Source: Deltaproteobacteria bacterium IMCC39524
Lineage (GTDB): Bacteria > Desulfobacterota > Desulfuromonadia > Desulfuromonadales > BM103
Direction of reading: 5' to 3'
Assembly: GCA_029667085.1 (NCBI GenBank)
Contig: JARUHJ010000002.1
Coordinates: 434,001-498,000 of the forward strand
DNA length: 64,000 nucleotides
Shown here: one piece after another, positions 28,050 through 37,036 of the stretch
Layout: each line of letters begins with the position of its first letter
Position numbering within the stretch: the stretch's first letter is position 1
Notes under the pieces: generated by a model
Seen by the model: only the letters and a program-made list of their open reading frames with translations
Database searches by the model: none
What the model was told of the DNA's origin: nothing
Position numbers and translations under genes: made by a program

Positions 28050-28543
28050 GTCTGTCGCACTACATATCAAGGTCTAGAGGACAACGTGGCCTGACTCTCT
28101 TGGAGATGATTATTGCCCTGGCGATTCTGGCTGTCCTTGCCACGGTGGTTGTGCCGATGGCCGAGGTCACAGCGATGCGTGGCAAAGAATTGGAGCTGAG
28201 ACGCTCTTTGCGCGAAATTCGCACCGCGATTGATCATTACAAGGCTGATTTTGATAAGGCTGTAGAAGAAAAAAAGATTATTGCTGCGATCGACGAAACC
28301 GGCTATCCGGAGGACCTTGAGTCTCTTTTGGAAGGCGACGATTGGGGCGGTCTCTACCCTTATAAACGCAAATATCTGCGGCGTTTGCCGAAAGACCCTT
28401 TCGACGAGTATGATGAGGGCTGGGGGTTGCGCTCATACAAGGACGATCCGGATTCGACTTTTTACAGTGGTGACGATGTTTACGATGTTTATTCCCAGAG
28501 TCAGCGAATGGCCCTGGATGGCACACCTTACAACACGTGGTGA
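28046..28543 (+). CDS. G-type pseudopilin, first copy
   Basis: A 165-residue protein with a class III prepilin leader: processing after Gly in QRG-LTLLEMIIALAILAV, with Glu at +5. The body is a short alpha/beta domain ending ...GTPYNTW. It is similar in plan to the next gene (ending GIPYRDW), so the two are paralogues. The TTG start overlaps the gspD stop (TTGA); no better start precedes the leader. It could be a second major pseudopilin or a minor one. The prepilin peptidase is not in the window. Confidence 0.85.
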   Translation: MSLSHYISRSRGQRGLTLLEMIIALAILAVLATVVVPMAEVTAMRGKELELRRSLREIRTAIDHYKADFDKAVEEKKIIAAIDETGYPEDLESLLEGDDWGGLYPYKRKYLRRLPKDPFDEYDEGWGLRSYKDDPDSTFYSGDDVYDVYSQSQRMALDGTPYNTW

Positions 28544-28956
28544 AACGCATGAGCTTGCAAGATAAAAAAAGATCACAGCGGGGTTTTACGCTGATCGAGT
28601 TGCTGATCGTCATGTCCATCATCGGCATCCTGGCCAGCATTGTTGTGCCGAACTACCAGCGCAACCTGATAAAGGCCCGCGAAGCAGTACTGATGGAAGA
28701 CTTGCACCAGATGCGTCGTGCTATCGATGCTTATTTCGCCGATAACATCAAATATCCCGAGTCGCTCGAGGACCTGGTCGACAGTAAATACCTGCGTGAC
28801 ATACCTCGTGACCCCTTCACTAAGGAAACAGATACCTGGGAAGAGGTTGCACCGACCCCTTCTATTGAAGGTGAGTTTGCCGAGGGCGGGATGGAGGACG
28901 TGCATAGTGGTAGCGACCTGATCGGGCTGAACGGTATTCCTTACCGGGATTGGTAG
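28537..28956 (+). CDS. gspG: GspG-type major pseudopilin, second copy
   Basis: A 139-residue pseudopilin with leader KKRSQRG-FTLIELLIVMSIIG and Glu at +5. The body (REAVLMEDLHQMRRAIDAYF, then YPESLEDLVDSKYLRDIPRD) matches GspG, which forms the pseudopilus. A calcium site in GspG usually involves acidic residues in the C-terminal loop; DVHSGSD is a candidate. GTG at 28537 is the first start; an ATG at 28549 keeps the leader. By position it resembles the OxpG pseudopilin of Geobacter, as far as I recall the order of that locus. It is the last gene of the operon. Confidence 0.9.
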   Translation: MVKRMSLQDKKRSQRGFTLIELLIVMSIIGILASIVVPNYQRNLIKAREAVLMEDLHQMRRAIDAYFADNIKYPESLEDLVDSKYLRDIPRDPFTKETDTWEEVAPTPSIEGEFAEGGMEDVHSGSDLIGLNGIPYRDW

Positions 28957-28983
28957 ACACAAGACTTCAGACCCTGTCATGAT

Positions 28984-29000
28984 CAGTCATTATATGACTG
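28984..29000. promoter_or_regulatory. Small palindrome upstream of ftsE
   Basis: CAGTCAT-TAT-ATGACTG is a perfect 7+7 inverted repeat in the 119-base gap between the pseudopilin and ftsE. No T run follows, so a protein-binding site is more likely than a terminator. Confidence 0.35.
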
Positions 29001-29075
29001 GAACTGACTCGGTCCCCTTTGGTTCTCGTCAGGTTATGCCTGTCCTTTTAATTCGATCTTTACAGATGCAGGATT

Positions 29076-29777
29076 ATGATTCAGCTCTTTAATGTCTGCA
29101 AGGCATACCAGCGTGATCAGAACGCTCTGAACGATGTCACTCTCAAGGTCGAGAAGGGCGAATTCGTTTATCTGACCGGGCCCTCCGGTGCGGGTAAGTC
29201 CACCCTGCTCAAACTCCTCTACTGTGCTGAACGCCCGACGCGTGGACAGATCCTTGTTAACGGGCGCAATATCACCCGTTATGGGCCTGCTCGTATCCCT
29301 TATCTCAGGCGCAATCTCGGTATCATCTTCCAGGATTTCAAATTACTGAAACGACGTACTGTCTTTGAAAATGTCGCTTTTCCTTTAGAGGTTCAGGGCC
29401 GCAAGCGATTTGAAATCAGCAAGAAGGTCTACCAGACCCTGAAAAGCGTTGGGCTTGAACATCGCCTCAATCATTACCCTTTACAACTCTCCGGCGGTGA
29501 ACAGCAACGGGTTGCTGTCGCACGAGCCCTGGTGGTTGATCCACTGATCCTGTTGGCGGACGAGCCGACAGGGAACCTTGACCCGGAAGTGACTCTTGAT
29601 ATCATGGGTCTCTTCAAAGGGGCGAATGCCCGCGGCACAACCATTATTATGGCGACACATGATCGCAGCTTGATTCGTGAGTTCCCCAGACGGATTGTCT
29701 CGCTGGATGCGGGTCGTCTCGCCAATGATGATTTGCCACTCTTTCGTGGCACTGCCGTTAAAGCGGGGCAACCCTGA
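29076..29777 (+). CDS. ftsE: Cell-division ABC transporter ATP-binding protein FtsE
   Basis: A 233-residue ABC ATPase: Walker A GPSGAGKSTLLKLL (about 36-49), signature LSGGEQQRVAVARAL and Walker B LILLADEPTGNLDPE. The opening MIQLFNVCKAYQRDQNALND is typical of FtsE. With FtsX it forms a complex at the divisome that drives activation of murein hydrolases through EnvC, which is encoded two genes downstream. The stop and the ftsX start share bases (TGATG). Confidence 0.95.
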   Translation: MIQLFNVCKAYQRDQNALNDVTLKVEKGEFVYLTGPSGAGKSTLLKLLYCAERPTRGQILVNGRNITRYGPARIPYLRRNLGIIFQDFKLLKRRTVFENVAFPLEVQGRKRFEISKKVYQTLKSVGLEHRLNHYPLQLSGGEQQRVAVARALVVDPLILLADEPTGNLDPEVTLDIMGLFKGANARGTTIIMATHDRSLIREFPRRIVSLDAGRLANDDLPLFRGTAVKAGQP

Positions 29778-30682
29778 TGCTCTTACGCTCTGGTTATTTC
29801 CTGAAACGTGCCTTGCGTAACATGCGGCAAAGCCCTGTGCTGAGCCTGGCCTCGATTGGCACTGTCGCCGTCGCTCTGGCTCTTCTGGCCTTTTTTGCCA
29901 TCGCCGTTCTGAACGTTCAGCAACTGACCGCTTCATGGGGTGAGAATCTGGCTGTGGTTGCTTATCTCGAGGATGTCCCGGAAAAAAAAGTTGTTAATGG
30001 CTGGATCAAAGAGATTGAGAGCTATCCTGAGGTGGAAAAGGTCACCTTCGTGTCTCCCAAGGCCGCGCTTGAGCGTTTTAGCCAACGTCTCGGCGACGAT
30101 GCGGATCTGATAGAGGGTCTTGGCGAAGATGTCTTGCCGGCATCCCTGGAGATATCTCTTGGTAGTGAGTGGCGCAGCAAGTCGTCTTTGACCTCGGTTG
30201 TCGAACGATTACGCAAGGATCAACGCTTTTCTGACCTGCAATATGGCCAGGGCTGGTTGGAGAAGCTGGAGGCTTTTCTCCTCTTGTTGCGCGTGGCGGG
30301 TTCTGCGCTCGGTGGCTTCCTGGTTTTTGCGGCATTGATCATTGTTGCCAACACGATCAAGCTGACTCTCTATGCGCGTCAGGATGAACTTGAGGCAATG
30401 GCAATGGTTGGTGGGACGTCACTGTTCATCAAACTGCCTTACCTGGTTGAGGGTGCACTTCAGGGGCTCCTTGGAGGATTAACCGCACTCGGTTTGAGCT
30501 TTCTGGTGTTTCAGATTATTCTGCAAAAAACCCTGGGAAGTCTGCTGTTGATCACCGGTATCGACACGATTCATTTCCTGCCGCCTGTCTGGCAAGGTTC
30601 GTTGGTCGTTGGGGGCGGGCTCATCGGCCTGATGGGTAGTCTTTTTGCCTTGCGTAAGTTTGTACGTTTCGGAGTGTCATGA
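29777..30682 (+). CDS. ftsX: Cell-division permease FtsX
   Basis: A 301-residue permease with a first membrane segment near 22-45, a periplasmic domain of about 120 residues (NLAVVAYLEDVPEKKVVNGW), and three further membrane segments in the C-terminal half (about 170-195, 220-250 and 270-292). The plan is FtsX rather than LolC/MacB because of its short periplasmic part. It passes FtsE-driven changes to the periplasmic activator EnvC. The next gene starts at its stop (ATGA). Confidence 0.93.
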   Translation: MLLRSGYFLKRALRNMRQSPVLSLASIGTVAVALALLAFFAIAVLNVQQLTASWGENLAVVAYLEDVPEKKVVNGWIKEIESYPEVEKVTFVSPKAALERFSQRLGDDADLIEGLGEDVLPASLEISLGSEWRSKSSLTSVVERLRKDQRFSDLQYGQGWLEKLEAFLLLLRVAGSALGGFLVFAALIIVANTIKLTLYARQDELEAMAMVGGTSLFIKLPYLVEGALQGLLGGLTALGLSFLVFQIILQKTLGSLLLITGIDTIHFLPPVWQGSLVVGGGLIGLMGSLFALRKFVRFGVS

Positions 30683-31851
30683 AAAGGCTGCGTGACGCAA
30701 TCGGCAAGAGGGTTTGTGCGCTGTTGTTTGTCGGTCTTGCTGTGTCATTTGTCCCGTCTGCTGTTGTTGCTGACGACCTGAATGAGAGCAAAGAACGCCT
30801 CAATAAGATCCAGAAACAGATCGAAGAGGCCTTGCAGGGGCTGCGTAACAAAGAGTCGCAAAGCGGTACCCTCTCGGAAGAACTCGCTCGTCTCTCAGCT
30901 GAAACGCGCAGAATTGAAAAGCTGACTCAAAAAAGTAACCAACAACTCTCAGAGCTTTCTGCTCGCCTGGAAAAACAGCGCCATTCCCTCAAAGAGATTG
31001 AACAGCAACAGGACCAGACTGAACAACAGATTCGTCACCGTCTCGTGGCCCTCTACAAAACCGGCGAAGTCGGTTTGATCAAAGCCTTGCTCTCAGAAGC
31101 GGAAAGTCCGCGTGAAATTGCCGAAAAGTATGTTTTCTTGTCCAGAATGGTCAGACATGATCGTGCCCTGCTCGTCGAGTACCGCCAACAATCGGAGTCT
31201 CATCGTGTTCTTATGGTTGAGTTAGAGGCTTTGCGTAAAAAGCAAGCCGCTGTGGTCGACCGCCGCAAAGACGAAAAGGAAGCTCTCCGCAGAGCACGAA
31301 ACAGTAAAAAAGCTCTGCTGGCTAAAGTGAATCAGGATGCTGACCTGTTGGAAGGCGTTGTGCAGGAATTAAAGACCAAGGCCTTGCGTCTTAACGGGCT
31401 CGTTAAAAAACTTGAAACAGAGCAGACGCAACCCTATACTGGGCCTTTGGATGGCCTTTCTTCGCAGAAGGGCCGTTTGTTTTGGCCTGTCCCAGGCAAG
31501 CTAAGGGTTGGTTTTGGGACCAGCCGTCATGGCGATCTTGGTACGCTCATTGAGAGTCATGGCTTCGATATAGAAGCGGCTTCCGGAACCCCTGTGAATG
31601 CTGCGGCTGCAGGTAGAGTCATCTTTGCCAAACGTCTGCGTGGTTATGGTAAACTGATGATTGTCGACCATGGAGAAAAGTTTTATACCCTCTATGCTCA
31701 TGTGGCCAGTTTCACAAAGAAGCTTGGAGACATGGTTGCTGCTCAGGAAGTGATAGCTTTTTCTGGCTTTGAAGGCCGGGATGCTGTTTATTTTGAGATT
31801 CGCCAGGGGGGCAAGCCTATTGACCCATCGAGCTGGTTGAGGCCGCGTTAA
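30679..31851 (+). CDS. envC: Murein hydrolase activator EnvC
   Basis: A 390-residue exported protein: signal peptide about 1-32 (ending SAVVADD), a long coiled coil (about 35-245, rich in Glu/Gln/Lys heptads), and a C-terminal M23/LytM domain (about 270-390). In the LytM domain the metal ligands are altered: where active peptidases have HxxxD and HxH, it reads SHGFDIEAASGTPV and LYAHVASFTKK, and the fold is degenerate as in EnvC, which activates amidases instead of cutting peptidoglycan. Context after ftsEX fits this exactly. Confidence 0.9.
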   Translation: MKRLRDAIGKRVCALLFVGLAVSFVPSAVVADDLNESKERLNKIQKQIEEALQGLRNKESQSGTLSEELARLSAETRRIEKLTQKSNQQLSELSARLEKQRHSLKEIEQQQDQTEQQIRHRLVALYKTGEVGLIKALLSEAESPREIAEKYVFLSRMVRHDRALLVEYRQQSESHRVLMVELEALRKKQAAVVDRRKDEKEALRRARNSKKALLAKVNQDADLLEGVVQELKTKALRLNGLVKKLETEQTQPYTGPLDGLSSQKGRLFWPVPGKLRVGFGTSRHGDLGTLIESHGFDIEAASGTPVNAAAAGRVIFAKRLRGYGKLMIVDHGEKFYTLYAHVASFTKKLGDMVAAQEVIAFSGFEGRDAVYFEIRQGGKPIDPSSWLRPR

Positions 31852-31866
31852 TATCTGGAGGAAAGT

Positions 31867-33168
31867 ATGCGTCAAAAAAAACGACCAATTCTTCTGCTGA
31901 CCAGCGTTCTTGTTCTGTTGTTCGGTCTACTCTTGTTCGGTCGTATTGATGTGCGTCAGGCCGATGCCGCGACAGACTACCAGGAGCTGCAATTATTTAC
32001 GGACGTGCTGACGATCGTCAAGCGTAGCTACGTGGAAGAGGTGACAATCAAGGACCTGGTTTATGGTGCCATCGATGGGATGCTCGCTTCACTCGATCCT
32101 CATTCAGGCTTCATGTCTCCGGAAATTTACAAGGAGATGAAGGTTGACACCCGTGGCGAGTTTGGGGGCCTTGGCATTGAAATATCCCAACGAGACGGGG
32201 TACTGACCATCGTTTCGCCTATTGAAGACACTCCCGCTTCACGTGCCGGTTTACAGGCTGGCGACCATATCCTGAAAATTGAAGATGAGTATACAAAGGA
32301 TATGGAAATCATGGAGGCTGTGCAGCTCATGCGTGGCAAACCAGGAACTTCAATTTCTATTACGATCATGCGGTCAGGTTTTGAGAAACCTCAGCCTTTT
32401 ATCCTCGAACGTGAAGTCATCAAGGTCAAGAGTGTAAAATCAAGGACTCTCGAAAATGGCTTTGGTTATGTCCGCCTGGCCCAGTTCCAGGAACGCTCAG
32501 GCGAGGATCTTGGTAAGGCCCTGGACAGGTTGCGGAACGAAAATGGCGGTTCCTTAAAGGGGCTGGTGCTGGATCTTCGCAACAACCCCGGCGGTCTTCT
32601 GGATCAGGCTGTTGAAGTGAGTGATAAATTCATCACCGAGGGTTTGATCGTTTATACCAAGGGCCGCGAAGACGATGCGCAGATGGAGTTTTCCGCTTTG
32701 CGTAGCGGCACCGAACCCGATTACCCAATGGTTGTTCTGATAAACGGTGGCAGTGCCAGTGCTTCGGAGATTGTTGCAGGAGCCCTGCAGGATCAAGGTC
32801 GTGCGGTGATTATGGGGACGCAAAGTTTTGGCAAAGGTTCGGTACAGACGATCATTCCGCTGAGTGATGAATCTGGTCTGCGTCTGACGACTGCGAAATA
32901 TTACACGCCGAACGGGACTTCGATTCAGGCCCGGGGCATTGTTCCTGACATCGAGGTGATGCAGAGCGAAGTGAAAAACGTTAAAGATATGAGTCATTTT
33001 CGGGAAAAGGATTTGAAGAATCATTTCAATACAGAAACTAATGGCGACGACGCCCCCCAAGAGGAAGAGACTCTCCTCGATGAAGAGACCCGCAAAGACT
33101 TTCAATTGATGCGTGCCCTTGACCTGCTTAAAGGCTGGACGATTTTCCAGGGTTTGAAAGCCGCCTGA
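31867..33168 (+). CDS. ctpA: Carboxy-terminal processing protease (S41, CtpA/Prc type)
   Basis: A 433-residue exported S41 peptidase with an N-terminal membrane/signal segment (10-28), a PDZ domain at about 95-175 (GGLGIEISQRDGVLTIVSPI) and the tail-specific protease core. The Ser-Lys dyad is visible: Ser298 in GGSASASEI and Lys323 in SFGKGSVQ, with Gln327. These enzymes cut C-terminal tails of periplasmic proteins and often control peptidoglycan hydrolases, which suits its place after envC. GGAGGAAAGT precedes the ATG. Confidence 0.94.
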   Translation: MRQKKRPILLLTSVLVLLFGLLLFGRIDVRQADAATDYQELQLFTDVLTIVKRSYVEEVTIKDLVYGAIDGMLASLDPHSGFMSPEIYKEMKVDTRGEFGGLGIEISQRDGVLTIVSPIEDTPASRAGLQAGDHILKIEDEYTKDMEIMEAVQLMRGKPGTSISITIMRSGFEKPQPFILEREVIKVKSVKSRTLENGFGYVRLAQFQERSGEDLGKALDRLRNENGGSLKGLVLDLRNNPGGLLDQAVEVSDKFITEGLIVYTKGREDDAQMEFSALRSGTEPDYPMVVLINGGSASASEIVAGALQDQGRAVIMGTQSFGKGSVQTIIPLSDESGLRLTTAKYYTPNGTSIQARGIVPDIEVMQSEVKNVKDMSHFREKDLKNHFNTETNGDDAPQEEETLLDEETRKDFQLMRALDLLKGWTIFQGLKAA

Positions 33169-33205
33169 ATCAACCCTTTATCGGTCTAAACAAGAAGAGT
33201 TGTTG

Positions 33206-34357
33206 ATGAAGAAACGAACCCAGCGGCGCCGCCCGAAAAAGCGGCGCCCTGATTTTTTATTGAAAAACAAGCTCCTTTTGTTGATTCTTGGAGTGGCCGG
33301 CCTGCTGGTCTTCAGTATGGTGTTTTTTGCTCGTATGGAAGAGCAACCATCCGCTCCGGCTCCAAAGCCTGTGGCGAAGCCGCAGGTGGACCCCCTCAAG
33401 AAAGTTCATGCAGAGGTTGAGGCGTTTCTGGCTGCTCTTAATGTTTCTGGCAAGGACATTCAGCGGGATCTCAGTTATGAGCCTGCCCGCTACATGCTTG
33501 AAGGCGCCTTCCCTGCTCCTGAACTGGTCGACGGGTTTAAGGCCCGAATCCAGCAATTACCCGGTGACTATCTCGTTCGTTTCCGTGAATCCAACTCACT
33601 GGCTGTTGAGAACAATCGCCGCACTGTGATCGTTCTCCACTTTGTATCGCCGAAACCTGATCTGCCTGACGGACCTCTTGTGACGATCATCATGGATGAT
33701 CTTGGCAGGAGCCTTTACATGGCAGAGGCTCTTCTGGCGTTGCCGCAGGCAGTGACTTTTGCAATCATTCCTGGAGAAGCTCAGGCTGTTCAGGTTGCCG
33801 AACTCGCTTATGCCGGTGATCGTGAAGTCATGTTGCACACACCTATGGAACCTCAAGGCTATCCTGCTGTTAATCCAGGAGAAGATGCCCTCTTTGTAGA
33901 ATATAGTGATCAAGAGATTCGCAGACGTTTAGATCAGTTCCTGGCGTATATCCCACACGTAACCGGCATCAACAATCATATGGGGTCGCGTTTTACGGAA
34001 GATGCCAGAGCTTTAACGCCGGTTATGAAAAGTCTCCAGGAAAAAGGCTTGTTTTTTGTTGATAGCCGAACGACAGGCCGTACGCTAGCCGCTGAGACCG
34101 CACGCCGTTACAATGTGCCAACGATGGAGCGTGATGTCTTTCTGGATAATGTCGCCGAGGTGAATGCGATTGTGACGCAAATACAGAAATTGGAGGCTAA
34201 GGCACGCAAACAGGGCATGGCGATTGGTATCTGCCACCCCTATCCGGAGACGTTGGAGGCCCTGCGCAGAGAGCTTCCCGGGTTGGTCGAACGCGGCATC
34301 TCGCTGGTGCCGGTTTCAGTTCTGTTGCAGAAAAAAGCTTTGGCTCAGGGGAGTTGA
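33206..34357 (+). CDS. Divergent polysaccharide deacetylase family protein (YibQ-like)
   Basis: About 383 residues with an Arg/Lys-rich start, an N-terminal membrane anchor near 25-45 and a C-terminal divergent polysaccharide deacetylase (DUF610) domain from about 155: LVTIIMDDLGRSLYMAEALL, EVMLHTPMEPQGYP, NNHMGSRFTEDARAL, FFVDSRTTG and GICHPYPETLEAL. A periplasmic NodB-like TIM barrel acting on cell-wall or envelope polysaccharide is expected; the substrate is unknown. In E. coli the homologous yibQ lies by envC, so the order envC-ctpA-yibQ is conserved in spirit. The ATG at 33206 is six bases after GAAGAG. Its 3' end overlaps the facing ParA-like gene by 13 bases. Confidence 0.86.
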   Translation: MKKRTQRRRPKKRRPDFLLKNKLLLLILGVAGLLVFSMVFFARMEEQPSAPAPKPVAKPQVDPLKKVHAEVEAFLAALNVSGKDIQRDLSYEPARYMLEGAFPAPELVDGFKARIQQLPGDYLVRFRESNSLAVENNRRTVIVLHFVSPKPDLPDGPLVTIIMDDLGRSLYMAEALLALPQAVTFAIIPGEAQAVQVAELAYAGDREVMLHTPMEPQGYPAVNPGEDALFVEYSDQEIRRRLDQFLAYIPHVTGINNHMGSRFTEDARALTPVMKSLQEKGLFFVDSRTTGRTLAAETARRYNVPTMERDVFLDNVAEVNAIVTQIQKLEAKARKQGMAIGICHPYPETLEALRRELPGLVERGISLVPVSVLLQKKALAQGS

Positions 34358-35745
34358 GTTCCGACCTTGTTCATGATGGCGGAAAAATTTGCATAGTTCT
34401 GGTCGTAGAGGATTTCTTCCGGGAGATCGGAACTGACCTTACGCAACAGCAGGAATTCGCCTTCAAGTCGGCCCTGGTCGTTAAAGAGCGTTCTCTCGAG
34501 AAGAGGAAAGAGGTCTGATCTTTCTTTGGAGAGCAGACGCTTTTCAAACTCCTGCAGGTCGATCGTTTTGTGCGAGACTTCCAATCCGCTATCGTCGAAA
34601 CGATAGAAAGACAGCTTCTGTTGATAGAAGTTTTTCGTATGCGGGGCTCGTTGCAAGAGGAAATAGGATCTTTGCGCTGATTCGCGAAACAATTCCCAAA
34701 CCGGGTCATGCGTTTCAATGGAGCGTTTTGCCCCATAAAAATAGCGGAAAACCAGGCTGGTAAAACATTCCTCCTCAATGAAACCGGAGACCTTCAGGTC
34801 TGAGGTCTGGGCGAAGTAGCCGGCCATGCCGATGCTCTCTTTGCTGACGAGAGGGTTGCCGCAGACCAGGCAGTTGGTCGCAAGGTTGTCGCGTCGCAAA
34901 GCGTAAGCACCTTGATGCTCTACTTCGGCCTCGGCCATATCTATGCGATACTCGTCCAGGCGCCTAGTCTCCTTGTCGAGGGTTTTCAGATAAACCTGGC
35001 GAGCGATGTGGGTCATCTGTACATGGACTTCGGTCTGGCGACCGTGACTGAGGATCGGATAGATCTTGCCTTCGGGGTTGGTGTTGAGTGACTCTACCTT
35101 GGGGCTTTTGGCAATGAAGCCTTCCATGCAACGATAGCCGCGGTTGATGGCATAAGCTTTCAAGAGTTGGTAGGGGTCACTAAAGGGCCCATCAAAGTGA
35201 ATACGGCCATCTACCAGGCAGGGCAGGATACGTAATGGTCGTCGCGAGATCCCATGTGAGTCGAAGAATTCGTAGATGTGCCGGCAGTTGTCCATGGAGG
35301 GCGCGTCTTTGACTGGCACGATCACACGATCTGCAGCATAAAGTGCACTCTGGGTGAAAATATCCAGATCGGGCCGTGTATCAATAATGATAATGCCGCC
35401 AAGAGATGACATTGCCAAAGCGCGGGCCAGTGCTGTAGGGTCATCAAGCTCTCGCCGCATGATGTGCAGCTGTTTACTGGATGGAATGTACTGGACGCCA
35501 TATTCCCCGGTCTCTATCAGGTCGTCAGGGTTGCTGCCTGTGAAAAGGCCCGTAACATCTCCTCGCTCGGGTTGCCGCTTTATCCTGAACATTTGGTCGA
35601 CCGAGAAGTGGTTGTCGAAGCTCAGCAAGGTGACCGGAAGATCTTCGTGGAGGGCTTTCAGGTAGATGGCAAGGTTCGTTGCCAGGGTGGTCTTGCCGAC
35701 CCCGCCTTTTTCACTTGAAATTGTTACAATGTACGGTGCAGACAT
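34345..35745 (-). CDS. ParA/MinD-family ATPase with long cysteine-containing C-terminal extension
   Basis: About 466 residues. The first 260 form a ParA/MinD-type ATPase with deviant Walker A EKGGVGKTTLATNLA (about 11-25), switch I region and Walker B IIIIDTRPDLDIF. The last 200 residues are unlike ParA and contain CLVCGNPLV (a CxxC near 300), then an alpha/beta part without family match (SGFIEEECFTSLVFRYFYGA). No parB, parS or flagellar/chemotaxis gene is nearby, so I cannot say what it positions. The ATG at 35745 follows AAGGGA; an upstream start would add 10 residues. It is a single gene facing the yibQ-like gene tail to tail. Confidence 0.8.
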   Translation of the reverse strand: MSAPYIVTISSEKGGVGKTTLATNLAIYLKALHEDLPVTLLSFDNHFSVDQMFRIKRQPERGDVTGLFTGSNPDDLIETGEYGVQYIPSSKQLHIMRRELDDPTALARALAMSSLGGIIIIDTRPDLDIFTQSALYAADRVIVPVKDAPSMDNCRHIYEFFDSHGISRRPLRILPCLVDGRIHFDGPFSDPYQLLKAYAINRGYRCMEGFIAKSPKVESLNTNPEGKIYPILSHGRQTEVHVQMTHIARQVYLKTLDKETRRLDEYRIDMAEAEVEHQGAYALRRDNLATNCLVCGNPLVSKESIGMAGYFAQTSDLKVSGFIEEECFTSLVFRYFYGAKRSIETHDPVWELFRESAQRSYFLLQRAPHTKNFYQQKLSFYRFDDSGLEVSHKTIDLQEFEKRLLSKERSDLFPLLERTLFNDQGRLEGEFLLLRKVSSDLPEEILYDQNYANFSAIMNKVGTQLP

Positions 35746-35836
35746 AAGGTTCCCTTGTTGATTCAGGCTCTCCAATATATAGGGTTAAATTGATGAAAAG
35801 TCAAATAAAAACCACAAGATATGGGGTGTTTAGCGA

Positions 35837-37036
35837 GTGACAGAATCCCCTTCCAAATTATCAGTCAGTGGGTTGGTTGAACTCCTGCAGGACGTCGTAG
35901 AAACTAATTTTGTCACTGTGACGGTCGAGGGTGAAATCTCTAATTTTGCCGCGCCTGCTTCCGGGCACTGGTATTTTACACTCAAGGACAGTGGCGCACA
36001 GTTGCGGGGAGTCATGTTCCGCAGCCGAAACCGTCTTGTCGAGCGTCCACCGAAAGATGGTGCTCAGGTCGTTTGCTCTGGAACAGTGACTGTTTACGTC
36101 GCACGCGGTGAGATGCAGCTGGTCGTTGATAATTTAACTCAGGCGGGGCAAGGCCAGCTGCAGGAGGCCTTTGAAGCTCGTAAAGTGAAGCTGGCGGCCG
36201 AAGGTTTGTTCTCTGCTGAGCGTAAGCGTCCTTTGCCTGCCTTTCCGCAAGCCGTTGGTATTGTGACTTCGGCAACAGGGGCTGCTGTCCATGATATCTG
36301 CAATGTTTTGCGCCGACGTGCGCCCGATATCCATTTGCTGCTGCGGCCCGTCAAGGTTCAGGGAGATGATGCTGCTGCAGAGATCGCTGAAGCGATTTCT
36401 GATTTGAATCAGTACGGTGGTCTGGATGTCCTGATCGTAGGCCGAGGCGGCGGCTCTCTGGAGGACTTGTGGGCCTTTAACGAAGACGTTGTTGCCAGGG
36501 CGATCGCGGCTTCCGATATCCCTGTTATTTCAGCTGTCGGCCATGAAACCGACTTTACCATTGCTGATTTTGTCTCTGATTTACGGGCACCGACCCCCAG
36601 TGCTGCAGCAGAACTCGTCGCCCGGAGTCGACAGGAGTTGGAAGCCCACCTTGATCACCTGATCATCAGGTTGCAGTCACGAGTTGCTCAATCCGTTGCG
36701 TTGATTGCCGAGCGCCTCACCGGCCTTGAAAGACGACTTAAAGTGAGTTCGCGCGATTTTGTCAGCTTGCCCGACAATGTTGACGACCTCATGAACAGGC
36801 TTGCTTTGGCCATGAACTCCAGAATGCGCCAGTATTCCGATGCCTTGGGCCTCTCTGCCGCACAACTCAACGCTTTGTCTCCTTTACTGCAACTGGATCG
36901 TGGATACGTGATTGCCAGTAAGGACGAATCCGGAGGAGGGCTTGTCTCCGCCGAAGAGTTGCAAAGAGACGATCTTCTCTGGTTGCGCTTTTCTAGGGGA
37001 CAGGTCCGTGCCAGGGTGGAGGACGTCGATTTATGA
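35837..37036 (+). CDS. xseA: Exodeoxyribonuclease VII large subunit
   Basis: A 399-residue XseA: N-terminal OB-fold (TVTVEGEISNFAAPASGHWY), catalytic domain (VGIVTSATGAAVHDICNVLR, GRGGGSLEDLWAFN and VISAVGHETDFTIADFVSD), then coiled coil. With XseB it degrades single-stranded DNA. It is somewhat shorter than the E. coli protein. It starts at GTG 35837 and opens the operon xseA, M23 peptidase, xseB, ispA and dxs. The next gene begins within its stop (ATGA). Confidence 0.95.
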   Translation: MTESPSKLSVSGLVELLQDVVETNFVTVTVEGEISNFAAPASGHWYFTLKDSGAQLRGVMFRSRNRLVERPPKDGAQVVCSGTVTVYVARGEMQLVVDNLTQAGQGQLQEAFEARKVKLAAEGLFSAERKRPLPAFPQAVGIVTSATGAAVHDICNVLRRRAPDIHLLLRPVKVQGDDAAAEIAEAISDLNQYGGLDVLIVGRGGGSLEDLWAFNEDVVARAIAASDIPVISAVGHETDFTIADFVSDLRAPTPSAAAELVARSRQELEAHLDHLIIRLQSRVAQSVALIAERLTGLERRLKVSSRDFVSLPDNVDDLMNRLALAMNSRMRQYSDALGLSAAQLNALSPLLQLDRGYVIASKDESGGGLVSAEELQRDDLLWLRFSRGQVRARVEDVDL

